This document shows positions 1 to 13,290 of a stretch of 64,000 nucleotides of DNA, in pieces. The position numbers and the translations under genes were made by a program. Every line of letters begins with the position of its first letter. The stretch's first letter is position 1. Origin of the DNA: Fasciolopsis buskii. Its lineage: Eukaryota > Platyhelminthes > Trematoda > Plagiorchiida > Fasciolidae. The notes beneath the pieces were generated by a model. It searched no databases and had not been told where the DNA came from. It was given only the letters and a program-made list of their open reading frames with translations. Location: positions 91,241 through 155,240 of the forward strand of contig LUCM01004650.1 in assembly GCA_008360955.1 (NCBI GenBank), given 5' to 3'.

Positions 1-1461
1 ACCGAACCTGAATGGTCGTATTTTGGCCGACGAAGCTGGAAGACACACCAGGTCAATCGCAGTTAGAATTATGTCAACAAGACAACCTGCAAGCCGTCCC
101 CCAATATCTGACCCGAAATTTTTCGGATGAGCAGCTCCGTTGCAGCAAAGTGGAAGCTTGGAAAGGTTGGGGGACCACACCGACTGTGCTCAACTCTAAA
201 AGGTTTATTCACTTTAGTTGTTGAGAACGTGGTCGCCCATGATCAATGTCACCGATGTGACTGGCGCGTTTCTGGTATTGTTCTTCTCGCATACCTTTGT
301 ATATTTGCGTCCTATTTCTTCGGCCCAAACTCTCACATTTTTGCAACAAAACCGAGGAGCAATTGCAGTCAAATCCGAAATTAACTAAGTTGGCTAATGA
401 ATCCTCTGGCTAATGCTTTTCAGCTATACCGAGATAGTGATGTTATTTAGAAATTTACCTACAAGTTTTCATTCCGCAGTATTTTGAAAGGTGCGCCAAA
501 TCCACTGAGTTCCCGAGTGGTGCTTTGGTGGCACCTGTTTCCAAATCAGGAATAAAAAAATATTACTCTAAGTCTTCTTCCACCGCTGCGCCAATTTAAA
601 GCGTCTGGAATCAAAACGGATAAAAGTGGCATCATATAATCCAGCGGACCTCGTGGAACTTTACAAAGTCTATCTTTTCCCGCTCACCTTACCACTCCTT
701 AGTCAGCCATATTTTGCCCCAGCATATTTTATCCCATGCGTTGTATTATCCTGGCCGTCCTTCATTTATATTTTATTCCTCAGCAGATTTTATGTTCCAT
801 CATGCGTGTTTCCTAATGTTCTGATTTTTTGGCGCACGTCCATATTTTGTTTACCCAGAAGTCGTATCAGTTTTTGCTGGACATTCAGTTCGTTTCACCC
901 AGAGATCGTCCCACCATTGATGAAACTTTCTCTTGTGTGATGCATATTTAATGGTCAACATAGTTCATCCTAATAAAGGCCACTCATGTGTGATTCAGAC
1001 ATTCCGTGCGGCTATTTGCCACCCGTTCTGTCGTAATACGTCTAACGCTGTCTCATTTTTATGTCTGTACTTCTCTTATGAACTCTTTTGTCCATACAAG
1101 TGAACGTCTGTTAGCTACTGGTATCACCATACAGTGTTCATGCATACTGAATGTCTCGGCAATGTCCCAGAATGAAAGCATTCCTATTATTATCCAAGAA
1201 TCTGAGGAAGTTGATAGGGCAAAATGTATCCACCAAGAAGTAGTGCGGAGCAGGTCAAATGAGTGAATTATCATCTGGGCAATAAAAAGGCTCTGGTAAC
1301 AAGCATAAGGGGGAGATTTTATACTTGGAGTTGGATATCATTTCGTGCATGCCACCGGACGAATTTCGGCAGCTGTTTTGAAATGTTGGGTCATATCTAT
1401 CTTGCACCAACTGAAATAGATGTGCTCCGGGATTAGCTTTTCTGCCCCTTGCTCAGAGCGG

Positions 1462-1497
1462 CGTCATCAACAATGGTTTAGATTCAGCACAACCAAT
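1462..1497 (+). repeat. Dispersed 36-bp repeat, copy 1
   Basis: This copy matches 4982-5017 in direct orientation with two mismatches, and the last 26 bases are identical (core GGTTTAGATTCAGCACAACC). The flanks do not match, so it is not a segmental duplication. It is probably a conserved piece of an old interspersed repeat whose remainder has decayed. Confidence 0.6.
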
Positions 1498-4400
1498 TTT
1501 TAGCATTTTTGGCTATGCTCATTTGGGGGGACTGAAACTCATTTGTGGATTGTTGTTGGTCGTTCCCACGTAACAAGCTTCCTTGGACATTTCATTTTGC
1601 GTGCAACTCCGCATATTCAGATTCATATTCACTGACCGTAATGACACAGCAACCCCCTGTCTAACTGCCTGTCCACATAAGCCATTGGTGTCTAACAGTT
1701 GCCTCGTGGCGGCACAAGCACACCGCACTCTTCGTCAAAATACCACTTTTCCATATCCGTTTGCCGCACCACACTTTCTCATCTCACCTAAGCCACGCTC
1801 AATGACCTTACCCGATCTCCCATTAGCGTGAATGAGGTCAATTTTGGCTCTCAGATTTCGGAGTTTAATGGGATATACGTAAGGAAGTGCGGCTACATCG
1901 TATTCGCGTTTTGTATGGAAATGTTTTCTATTAACATGGCTTATGACTATCTAGTCCTCAGCACACTCCCCAAAAGGGCTGCATTCTATCATGGGCTGTC
2001 GGGAAGCCACCAACATTGATTTAAACCCGCCTCCGCGTCTTGTATTTGGAAAACAGTGTAACGCGCTGATATCCCTTCCGTTAACCCGTGTGATCTTCGT
2101 CGTGTGGATCCTTCATCAGCCAAAGTTGAAAACTGAAGTTTAAAGCTTAGAAATGCGGGACGCGGTGTGAAGAGATCAGTGACGTTTTCTCTCATTCACA
2201 GAATTAACACGCTACCAACTTTCTCCTCCGAAGCATATACCGATTTCGTTTTATTGCATCCATATATTTCTACTGTTTTGACAGTCTGAACTCTCGTTAA
2301 TGCCACGAGAGTGGAAGTAATCTTGGTTAGGTTTCAATGGATTTCAAAGTTTGTTGGTTGGTTTCCATGGGGTTCTGATCGCGGAGCTTGGTGTTTCGAC
2401 CTCAAACATTCCACCACAAGCCGGAACGACATCGTCCGTGCTAGTTAGCCGTGGTTCGGTTTCCCTGTTTATAGGGTTGCCATTGACCTTGACCTTGAAC
2501 GTCTTCGATGATCACCTGAAATCTAAGGATCTATTTAAAACTGCCCTCTGTTGATTTGGCCTTTGACCTTATAAGATTGACAACCAACCTGATCCGCTTA
2601 GTTGTGTGTCGTTGTTTCTATTTTGGTGTAAATATTACATGATTCAGTTCTGTAGACGGATCCGCATAAATGATTCCGATTTGTGATTATGGGTCAGTAT
2701 GACTTGAATTCCGGTCTGCTCAGTTAACGGCTCTGTCTCCCTTTCATCCAAATGTACACGTGATCCAGTTCTATCCACCCACTCTCTCATATCCGTCCAA
2801 GAATAACGAAAATGAGGGAAAATCAATTTGGATAACGATGAGATTTTGGATTAAGCAGTTACGAGGCACCCGAGGGCGATTTCTGAATCTTGGTATTCTT
2901 CAAAAATTTCAATCAGTAGAAACGAAATTGGCTAAGACAAAATCATTATATATCCTAGGGACTACGTTGTCCGAAATCCTTCATGGGGGATACCCGATCC
3001 AACTTCACTGTACTAGAAATACTGAGTTTAAAATACACATATGATGGCCGCAGCTAGGAGACCTTGGGTTTGAAGGTCACTGATCTGCAATCCATGCAAT
3101 CATTGTACTTTTTCTGTTTCTGACTTATTTACTTGCAAAACTTTCCAAACTCAGTTTAACATCACAGAACAGTATAACATCTTCTGTGTTCATTTGCTGC
3201 TAAAAGAACTTTCATATTCATGAATTTATTGTCTAGCATTTGGTCTTTTGGTGATCTGTAAGTTTAGCTAATCCGGAAAAAATGACAGCTTTGGTCAGTT
3301 TTGTTCTTTCTATAATTCATTCTTTTCAAATGAATACTTGGTGGTCGAATAAACTTGAATTTAGGTTTCTTACCTCTTAAATTCCTAAAATACCCTGCAT
3401 GCTACGGTATTCTGTTTGAAAAGTGGAAGAATTCAAATAACTTCACTACATTCCAGATGGTAGCATAACATCGGCGCAGTTACTTTGAAGAGCATGACAA
3501 ATGCTTCTAACGGAAAGTTTAAGGGTTTCTCATATTAACTGCTTGCACATAGTGAATACCTAGCACTTATTTCGCTGAATTAATTTCACCTGTAAAATCA
3601 CTTGTTGCTTTATTTTTGGCATTGTCGACAATGTTGTATTTCCACCAAATCAGAGACTGGGCTGATGAGAAGTCTGCAAAGAAGAGCAAATGCTTAGCTA
3701 TTAAGCGGTTTTTTCACTGTACTGTCAAAGCGACGGAGTTAAATGTTCATGCGGCCAGTGCAAGGTGGCCGCCTCAGCAACCTTCCGAGAAGGCACTGGA
3801 CATGTAGTCACTAATTCGCAACCTTACTAACCTACATCCTTGATTCGCGAAAGTGAAGTGTAATTAGATAAAATTCATTAGCAAAGGTGTAAGTCCTTGT
3901 GGAGGCAACGAATGCTCAAGGGACAGAAGTTCACAATCATCTTTGTTCCGTTAAAACTACCTGAACTTTAGTTGAGGGGACATAAGGAGATGGGAGCGGA
4001 ATCACAAGATTTAAAACCACAATCCGCGAAATATCTCCAACCAAACTGTCAGCGAAAATACCCTGCGCGGATTCTAGTTCTGGATTCAAGGACGTGTGAA
4101 TACCAGTCAAGAATCTCCAGCTTCATATTTTGTCAGTGAACCGCTCCTCGAGACGTGACGTGTTCACCTCAAACTAGGAGTCGTGCGCTCCAGAATCGAT
4201 AGCTTGTTGTAAGCTAGCTAACAGGATAGCACGAGAAATGACAAGTTGGATAGAAATTGCACCGTTTGAACTGACAATGTGTTTACACAAGTTTATCTTA
4301 TATAGCCCTTCAGTTGCCTTCAGAAAAAAAGGCCTGCAGTGCATGCAACATTTGAATGTTTGATGGAACACTTAGGGAAGACCTCTTTCCAGTGTTATAA

Positions 4401-4981
4401 TGAAATATCACCAAACAACAAGGAGAGTCACACAAAACCTGATGTTCCAGAATTTTTTCGGGCAGGTATGAGGGCAAAAAGCAAACACCACGGATGTGTC
4501 AAGTTAAAAAAGGCATGACATATCGACTTATATCCAAAACATAGAAGGAATCAACAACAGACATTCTAAGACTTCTTCTGCCATGAATCCAAATAGGTTA
4601 TGACCGGGTTTATGGTAGTGACCAAATGAGGAACGGCAGGTAAACTTGGACAAAGACGAACAAAATCAAAAAGTCACTGCAAAAATGACTGCTTTCAAAC
4701 ATCAGCAATTACCGTCAATCCGACGGCTGAAGATGTGGCACAAGAAGGAGACCACAGTAATGAACATCCTCGCATATTGTACCTATCGTTGGAGCAAAAT
4801 ATAGCATTCTGCCAAATTTCGTGCACTGAGACCAAGTCGAATAAAAGGTGCAAGAGAACGCGGAAAATGACATTATTATAGCGTACCTACAAACCAAAGT
4901 ATACAGCCTTAGAAAAGCTGACCACGGCGAACTGGCGATGCAGATAAGTAAAAGAATTCATATTCACTGTCGATTTCCTCC

Positions 4982-5017
4982 CGTCATCACAAATGGTTTA
5001 GATTCAGCACAACCAAT
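4982..5017 (+). repeat. Dispersed 36-bp repeat, copy 2
   Basis: Second copy of the short direct repeat at 1462-1497, about 3.5 kb away. The identical block ends in both copies just after CAACCAAT. Element type unknown. Confidence 0.6.
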
Positions 5018-8000
5018 CTTCGATTAACCTACAAAGGAAGGTGTGATGCAATCAATGGACATCGTGTTACATCGCCCAGTGAATTTGAAAACGAAGATTT
5101 TGGGGCTATATTTTATCATACGAATCCCATGGGATTACTATGGCTCAGAAAGGAATGGAATACCGTCAGCAAGGAAAAAATGTAGGTCGCTGTTTACGGA
5201 GCAGGGGATACGTAACAAAACCGTTGTTCGATACACGAAGAACATACATGAAAAGTTGGCATGTCTTATATGTGGTGTTTTGTGTAATCACGACAAACAA
5301 ATTGCGTGTGTCGGGACAAGGTGGCACTAACTAGCCGCGGAAGCAAAGTGTGCAGCCAAAAATTGGTGTGTTCATCATGTTACACATTTCTTCCGTAAAG
5401 CATCCTCGCATACTTGAAGTTGTCAGCTGTGATGCTTCGATTCAAAGCTGATCAGCTCTGGTTCGAAGAAATGCGTTCAACTGCCCTTGGGATCCTTCGG
5501 CCAAGCCATCGACTTTCGATTGAGAAGATTTGTATCATATACTTGCAACCCAAATTTCGAAACAGGTTTGCACATGCTCCATTAAAATGCGAGTCAGGAT
5601 TGTTGGTAATTATAGTAGAATAGAGGGATGAAGCCAACCAACCAGCCACGTAATTTTTAAGCTTCTCCTGACGTAGGACAAGTAAGTGAAATAACTCGCA
5701 ATCCTCGAATGAAGTAGCATAAACGCGTGAGCATATAAACCTAGCCGTTAATCGGCGAGAGCAGTTTTGCAAGATCAGTTTGCACGTGGTGAAAATTCTG
5801 TCATTTAGAGAAACATCGCAAACAGAGTCTTGGTTTTTCGATGAGGTTTTACTGTTTAGGAAATACGATCAATCGAAGGACTACTGACGAAGGTTGCATG
5901 AAATTAGCACGCAAGATGCTACGCGAAGGATCAACTACATTCCGGTGGATGGAAGTGTACAGCAGGAAAAATCAGGAATACAGCTGAAGTTCGGGTTGCA
6001 CCGGTCGTCGGACAATATTTTAGTATGGTGATAGACACAGGCATCAGCGAAGTTAGCTTAGTTGCCTAATGATTTTGATGTCAAGATCAGCCATCTGGGT
6101 CTGGGTCGTTAAGTCTAGGTTAAACCGTTGTGTATGAGGCAGTAAATCGAATAACGGATTCTCTGCTCTAGATGTGTTCTATGTCTACATTAGGAGTCAT
6201 TTGGTGAGTACCAACAACAGGGTAAATTTGGCGTATGCTTTAATAGCCAGTGACCTGTGAGCACCTTCATTAAAGTTGGCGTTCCAAGACCTATTAAACG
6301 GGTGCAGGCTATCACTATCAGATGAGCTTCACCTAAAATTCATCAGTTGCAAACACCTGAAAAGAAAGACAAGGGCTCCAGTGACGTTCTGCAAAAGTAC
6401 GGCATCCATTAGAAGAAAACAGTTGCTATCCCACAACAGGGTGCGTGAATAGAGTTATTTTGGCTAACGATTCATTGGTGTAGTCAGAAAGCTTGAGTGT
6501 CTCCTGAGTATACCGTTTACAGTCACTTGAGCTTCCCCTTTACCAGCCCTGATGAAACAAAAATGGGACGCCCAGGGTACAGCCAGTAGCGAGCCTGTTT
6601 AGACCAGTAGACAAGGACGCACTGTTCACTCAGTTTTCAATTATTATATTACCACCCTCTTAGATAACCATTCACGGATTCACGACTTATGCTCAGTTAA
6701 AACGCCGGGATAGGAGTTTCGAGCACTTGATTTCCCCTGCAAGCCACAAACGACTTCCCCATTTTTCCTGATTGTTAGCTGACGCAAATTAATATTCATT
6801 GCCCCAAACATATAAAATGCATACGTATATCGCGAGTCGTATTACGGATGAACAGTTATTGCCTCGGTCATGAACCGACCAAAGGCCCACCTATCCGCCC
6901 CTTGTAACGGACATCAAAATACCTAAAAATAAATCTCTATTTTGTTCTCAAGAACAACAATCAGGTGCCTTTTACCGTTTAGGGAAAATCTTCCTCTTCG
7001 ATTAACTGTGAGTCCCTTATGTCCAGTAGAACGATATTTTGGACAAAGTTTACGCCTGTACGGCATCCTACACCTACAGTTTCAGTGGGAAGCAACAAAA
7101 ATGGAAATTATTTGAGCGTCACCGCTTGGGCCGAAAAAGGGATGCTCGAATATCACCCCATGCTGCTTGGGGATTTGGAAGCAGTTTTCGTTACTTCAGA
7201 AAATGTGAACATGCGATTGCTAACTAGTGTAGGAGCCGGAGATAGAAGTCAACCTGACCAGCGAACTGTCGCGAAACGTCGGAAAATACAAGTTGTATGC
7301 CGAGCAAATGTATTCAGAATCCAAATCAAAGCAAGATTGATCCGTAAGCTGTGGGCCACAGTTAGGAATTAATATAAACAGTGGTCAGGATCATATTTGA
7401 TACTACGATTCTAGATGAACGTAGTCCGAGTTATGACTGCTCCTTTCAAAGCTTAATAAATTCGGATTGTAATAATGTAGCACTAACGTTTGGTGTCGCA
7501 TCTGACTGAGGTGCCATTAATACGGCCACCTCAGACTATGTGGATTAGAGCATAAGATTCCCGAGAAACCTAGCTCGGTTTTACAATTAGAACGTAACCA
7601 TAGTGTGCGGCAGTGTGCATCCTTCTTTCAAACAAACCTTAGTCACAAATGTGACTCCCGGCTGAAAACAAGATCGATCTCACATAAGAGTTTATAAAAT
7701 TGACAACATCAAAATGTACGCAAACTTCACATGGACTCAAAAACGAGAACCAAATTTACGGCATGGGAAACGCGCAAAAAGGCTTACTCAGTTTCAACAG
7801 CATAATGTCGAACATGAACAAAACAATGGGACAGAAAGACATAGAATCCAATTAGCTTTTAACTTTGATAATATCACTTCGGCCGTGGAGGATAGATCTT
7901 AACTAGCCCCGTAAAGTTTATTCATACAAACAGAACTCTAAACAATAACGATGAGCACAAATGCAACTGGATTACGAAGGGTTAGCAATACAAACGGTCA

Positions 8001-11000
8001 TGAGCATCACATTCACTCTCGGTTGAATAAAGCAACTTTAATTAAAATGGCAGTCAATTTCTCAGATCTTCAAAATTTAAGGTCCTTAGGTTAAGTCGGT
8101 TCTTTGGAAATCTCTGTTGTTGTGGTCGAATTTCGCCATCTGATGAATTAATTACCCATTCAGCACAAATGCCCCTAAGGGCTCCGAAATAGTCCCCAAA
8201 CATACCCCAAAACGATCCCAAATGCACCTTTTTGAAACAAGAATTCGGCCGTCTTGGGTAGATTTTCCAATACGCCGGAAATCGGTTCTTGTAGTTGCAG
8301 GTAACGCCAATTTTGATTGTCTTAATCGCAATTAGCAACTAATCTATTCGCCTGCGTGGACGGCCTAAGACGAACTTGAATTCCCCGACTTAGTACGCAC
8401 ACGAACGTTCCGGCGTGCACTTTTACCTTTCGCGGTGCACTACGTAAAAAACTGGAACCACCACGAACAAACAAAAGTTCTCGGTATATGTAAACATTTT
8501 TTTTAGTAACAAATTTAGCAAGTCAAATACATAGTGAAATAGGATTCCTTTAGTTTTAGCTTACTGTGTCAGTCGGTCATTGGTAAAAGATTTTCCTGCA
8601 ATTTTCATTCTGAAAACAAAATGAGAAATGACGTTATTGCTTTACTATAATGACGGAGGATATATATGGTGGCAATATAAATTGATATTAGCAAACGTTG
8701 TGTCTGCAGAAATAAAGCCGCGGGGTATGCACATATGTCAAATCTACAGATATATAAGTCGTCATGGTTTTCATTTCGGATACATATATCTCAATTCTTA
8801 ATGAAGAGTACTTTAAAAGCAGCTAGCAGATGACTCACCGTTGTCAAGGGATAATGAATACCGTTGCTCCTTGAGTTTCCGAGGTCGTCTTGAGCGGAGT
8901 ACCTGCAGCGTTGGACGCACCGCTTAATCTTTTTTCGAACTTTTTACGGTAGCCCCTGGGTAGCCTACACGTTACACAACATCTACGGGTTGGAAGCAAC
9001 ACAGTCTTGAACTTACCTATAACCAACGCACAAACTTTCGTGCTAAACAAAACCGCTTTCCCATGGGCACCTTTCACATTCAGCTGACCCATGACGGATG
9101 TTAGCATTAGCTGACATCCAGAGTTTCATCGCCGAATGTTGATGCCCGTACGTTCCTGAAAACTGCGGCCTTAAAATCTAGTAGATTTTTAAGTGCAACT
9201 TACTACACGGTCGTAAAATGGGTTCTGGTTGCCTCCACTGATAAATGCATTTGCAGTAAGCCTTGATACATGACAGAAATTCGGATATTCTAGGAACCAA
9301 GTCTGTTTGCAGCAAGTGTGGACCAGGATTTCTGCGACGAAAGCTGAAATTACATATTGCCACCATAAGAAAAATCTAGTATACCAGTGTCCTGTGCTGG
9401 ATCACGTAACCTGGAATCAACTACACCGCTAGTTTATGCAATAACGTACTCAGCTTCTTCCCCTGTTTCCTTGTCACTACAACCAATAAGTGACACACAA
9501 AAATGATTTACCGGTAAAAACTTCCCGAGATATCTGGCGCCTCTTGCTTCCCTTAAATCTCTACAGCTTACTTCTGAATCAGGAGACGTTATGGTATCGC
9601 CTATTTATTGTAAACAACGGAAGGCTTTAGAACTCACCGCATATATCTGTGAACCATTGTTTACAGTTTGAGGACTGTGGTAGTTCTACCTGGATACGAG
9701 CAACCCTGAGCGCTTCATTTCTGTCTTCTTGCCAATGTTCTGGAGTGTACACGTAAATAAACACGACCTGAAGCTATTCGTCGACTCATTTCTTGCCTAG
9801 ACAGCGGGACGTTGCACACAAATTGATATTGTGCATTCTTTACATGGATGCAAAGGAAAAACAGAAACTTAAAAATGAAATGACAGAGAAAAATAAGTTA
9901 GGCAATGATGCCCAGTTTAAACATGCTTCTAACAAGCAAGTTTTGCAGTTGAGTCTCCATTTAATATTGTTATTTCATCTAATTAATTTCCATAAGCCAG
10001 CTAACGTTACTTTCAAGGGATAGCATCCAGGTGGTCCTTAGCAGTGCACACCAGATAACAAGTTTTGCAACTGCGTGCGTAATTGAGCACTCAATTGCAA
10101 AAATAATTTGTTAACAGCAACTCGGCCCAAATTTTCCATTTATATTCAAATAAATGGTATGGTTTCAAATAATAACGATTCATAAGATATCCTCGAACAC
10201 AAGTAATACGTGTTCACGCAACTAACAGGGAAACCCACTCAAACATTCACTATAAAATTTACGAAGACCATATCCAGAATAGCTCAACTAACAGGCAGCA
10301 AACAATCACCAGTAGGTCACGGGACCGAATGACCTTCACAATGAGACCTCATTAAAACCGCATAGTAAGACTCGCTAGAACATTGGAGGACTATTTCTTC
10401 GTCAATTCTGCGAACTTGAGAAACTTTCGCAAGCGAAAATCATCAACTGTGGCCTATTAGTGCAGTTATTTATTCGCATTTCCTAAAATTACCAACTGCA
10501 TTGCTCAAAATATGAAATCACTCGTATACCGTGTTTCAGCCTTCGAAGAAAAACAAAAAGCGAAAATGTTTAATTTACAACTTTACTAGTATATTTGCCA
10601 AAAAGAACCCCCTGATATAGTGCCACTGTGAAAAACGGTCCCCTAACGAACATTTTTTGGGTGCTTTTAGCGCTCCTTGTTCTGAACTGGTATAGCGGAG
10701 AAAGAAAGCGGAAAAAAATCTTCAGAATGACATGGTTTCATGAATTTTATCTCGTGTACATGCATTTCATGGCTGGTCGAATAATGGTTTTCAAATATTA
10801 AGACCACCCGGTCTAGAATTTTCTCAATGGAAGACTGAAGATAATTGGACAAAGAAAAACTTACGCCAACGATGAAATAAAAGAGAAAATGGAGCGGAAA
10901 CATGAAGATTTTAATACCTGTACAGGACGTTTACCGGGAGCATAATAGTTAGAATTATGGTATTGTATTAGGAAATGATCTACAGAGTGATCAAATTCAA

Positions 11001-11675
11001 AAAGATGATAACCGATCCACAGAATAAGCCGTTCCGTTAAGAGTGCACGCGAATTTCTCTGCCAGTCTAGTAGATTGGGAATGATAGGATCCAATGCTAA
11101 AAGTGACCATAGCGATGTCTTTTCAACAAATGAGTTCTAGGTGTGTCAGAAAATTGAGTACCACTGTCAGTAATAAACACAAGAGGTAGCACTACTTTAC
11201 TGAATATTTTACCCGAAACATTTCATGTGAGGTCAGGTATGGGTGAAAGTGTCCAACGTACTTCTGACCGTCGCAGCAAATCGTCACCAGACACCATGGC
11301 ATGACAACTACCCAAAAAGAAACCATGGTAACCGACATTATGGTTCAGAAAAAACTGGCGAAAGAAGCCACATCCTAAGCTGCCTATGCTGCTTCTGTGA
11401 GCACCTTGATTAAATCTTGTCTGTTCGGCCACAATCCACGGTTAGTTCTGGCCGCCATCGTGTTACCCGTGCCAGCGACTTCTTTTTGTCAACACCGATG
11501 TGTCCGCAATCATTGTATTTTATTGTACTGTATTGTAAAGACATTGCCTACAATTAATAATGTCGCATTTCGGTCAATAGACGTGAGGGTAAAATATTAA
11601 AATAGGAAACAGTTTGCAATCATTACCTTGTAAAAACGTGAAAAGAAAAATTCATTGAAGAATAATCAGAGCATA

Positions 11676-11924
11676 TTATGATAGGTTGCTCAGGAATTCG
11701 GCTAAAACACGGCCACATTTTGCCAGAATGCGTGCTAAATGTAGGACAGCAGAGTTCCTATATATATGGATGCTAGAGCGTGGGGAACGAAAAGTGGATC
11801 GTGTTGAAATATGAGAACGGCACTTTGAAAAATTGTTGCGCAGAGGATGCTTAGGATAAGGAGGAATTTTGTGAGCAAATTTCTCACATGCTGATAAATG
11901 TTGATCACACAGATTTAGGGACAA
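11676..11924 (-). pseudogene. C-terminal part of the LINE ORF2
   Basis: This segment continues the element after a frame change. It carries the arrangement seen at the end of CR1/Jockey polymerases: HPLRNNFSKCR, then STFRSPRSSIHIYRNSAVLH, then a hydrophobic LARILAKC stretch and a stop. The stop is followed by the putative 3' UTR and the ACAAT-like tail. Confidence 0.7.
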
Positions 11925-12507
11925 GTCAGTTTGTGGAAAGAAAAACGAGGCTAATAATTGATGGCCTCTGGGGAAGAGCGTTAATTTTTTTTAAGTAAAC
12001 CTCGAAAAATAACAGGAGAATAGTAAACAAGGATTGGAAAAACATTGGCCTAAAAATCGGGAGATGGTGCTTTGATTCACCTTGTAGTGTCGAAGCTTCC
12101 AGATTGGAAGTGACAACCATCGGAGATTATTTACACAGGAGGAAATGTGAGAAGTCCACTTCAGATTTTTATCAAAAGTAACTTCTAGATATTTAACAGA
12201 ACCAACCCCGGTGAGTGTTTCTGGTTTGATGAAAGATGTTTCGGAAAGATGTTTGATTAGGCTGATCAACAAAGAGGCAGAGAACAGACATTCGAAGCGT
12301 TTAGATATTTCGAAATTTAAGCCAGGTTGTACAGAGGAATCGTGAACAAAAGATAGCTTGACAATATATATATATATATAGTAATGTAATGGCATGAGTA
12401 CGAATCACTGAAAACGAGCTTGTTCGCCAACTTGTGTTTTCTCAATGTGCTCAGTGGTAATTTCCAAGGAAAAGATAGCTTGTTTGAAGAACTTTGAGAA
12501 TCATCGT

Positions 12508-13146
12508 TCAGCGAAACAGCTTGAAGGAGGGCAACATCAACGGCATACTTAAACAGATGACAAGGGGAGCTGTAGATAAGTCGCTGATGTAAGTAGAGGA
12601 ATGAAACGGTGAAAGAACAGCACCTTCCACCTCGTCTGAGTTGTTAATCAGTGGTTTTGAATTTGTACCGCCCATTCGTGTGCACTGGGTTCGATTAGTA
12701 AAGCAATCAGAGAGCCGTCCTAATAACGGCCTGGAACAACCAAATGTTTGCAGTTTGTGGAGTAGAATACACCGTGGGACTGAGTCAAATGCCGACGAAT
12801 AGTCCACGAAGGCGGAATGCACAGATTTAATCGATGCGTACGAGCACCTACAAATGTGGTGAATGAGGGAGGTGACAGCATCCACACGGGATCCCTTAGA
12901 TTTATAGTCAAACTGAATAGAGTCGTGAGGAGGGTAGATAGAAGGAAGCAGGCGCTCAAGTATGGCACGGTCTGTCAGTTTAAGACCGGAAGACCTTAAA
13001 GCAATGGAGCGAAAACGTTTTGCTAAAGCAGTAGAAATGGTAGGTCTTGGGGTGGGAATAATAGTGACGGGTCTTTCGCAATCAGGCATGGACGACGAAC
13101 TCATTAATCGGTTAACCAGAGGAGTAAATGCCTCTGTCAGAGCCAC
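12508..13146 (-). pseudogene. Reverse transcriptase core of the LINE, inactive
   Basis: This 212-codon open stretch covers the palm and fingers of a LINE reverse transcriptase. Motif A keeps its aspartate (SSAFDS). The motif C region at 12536-12547 is in the +1 frame relative to this ORF and reads YAVD, so one catalytic aspartate of YADD is lost as well as the frame. Motif B reads DEVEGAVLSP where VRQGAVLSP is usual. These defects show an old copy. Confidence 0.85.
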
Positions 13147-13290
13147 AGCACCATGCCTTAGAAGAGCTGAGACAGACCGTCAGGAACAAGCCCTGTGGTA
13201 ATTTTAGTGGTGCGGAGAAGGTCGAGCACCTGCGGCATCTGAGGGTTTATAATCCTATCATTTTCATCTCGGTCAGCGCAAAATTTAAAA

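Larger units (their letters stand above)
1..11510. other. Non-coding stretch, no supportable gene
   Basis: I see no exon here with a convincing acceptor, donor and matching phase. The longest open frames (626-940 and 7019-7372 on +, 8844-9107 on -) are isolated. The first is low-complexity and hydrophobic, the other two have no phase-compatible neighbour. At 7019-7230 two + frames are open at once, typical of chance. The only internal structure noted is the 36-bp repeat listed separately. The stretch may be intergenic or a long intron of an unseen gene. Confidence 0.5.
11511..13290 (-). mobile_element. Decayed non-LTR retrotransposon (CR1/Jockey-like LINE)
   Basis: Reading the minus strand from 13290 down, the frames give in order: a pre-RT segment containing LRTTKITTG, the RT fingers (FRSIALRSS, KLTDRAILERLLPSI), motif A (FVDYSSAFDSVPR), a worn motif B (EGAVLSPFHSSTYISDL), then the thumb (VKYLEVTFDKNLKWTSHI) and a C-terminal tail ending at a stop near 11676. 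After that lie about 140 nt of 3' UTR and a tail of ACAAT-like 5-bp units at 11511-11540. The order and spacing fit the CR1/Jockey group. Several frame changes and stops make it inactive. The 5' end, including the endonuclease, is missing or unrecognisable. Confidence 0.85.

Noticed and set aside
1..224. Frame at the window start with NGRILADEAGR-like peptide, considered as a helicase exon
   Set aside because: The resemblance is a few residues long, with no nucleotide-binding motif and no splice support.
12817..13201. Two + strand frames across the LINE
   Set aside because: They are shadows of the minus-strand reverse transcriptase.
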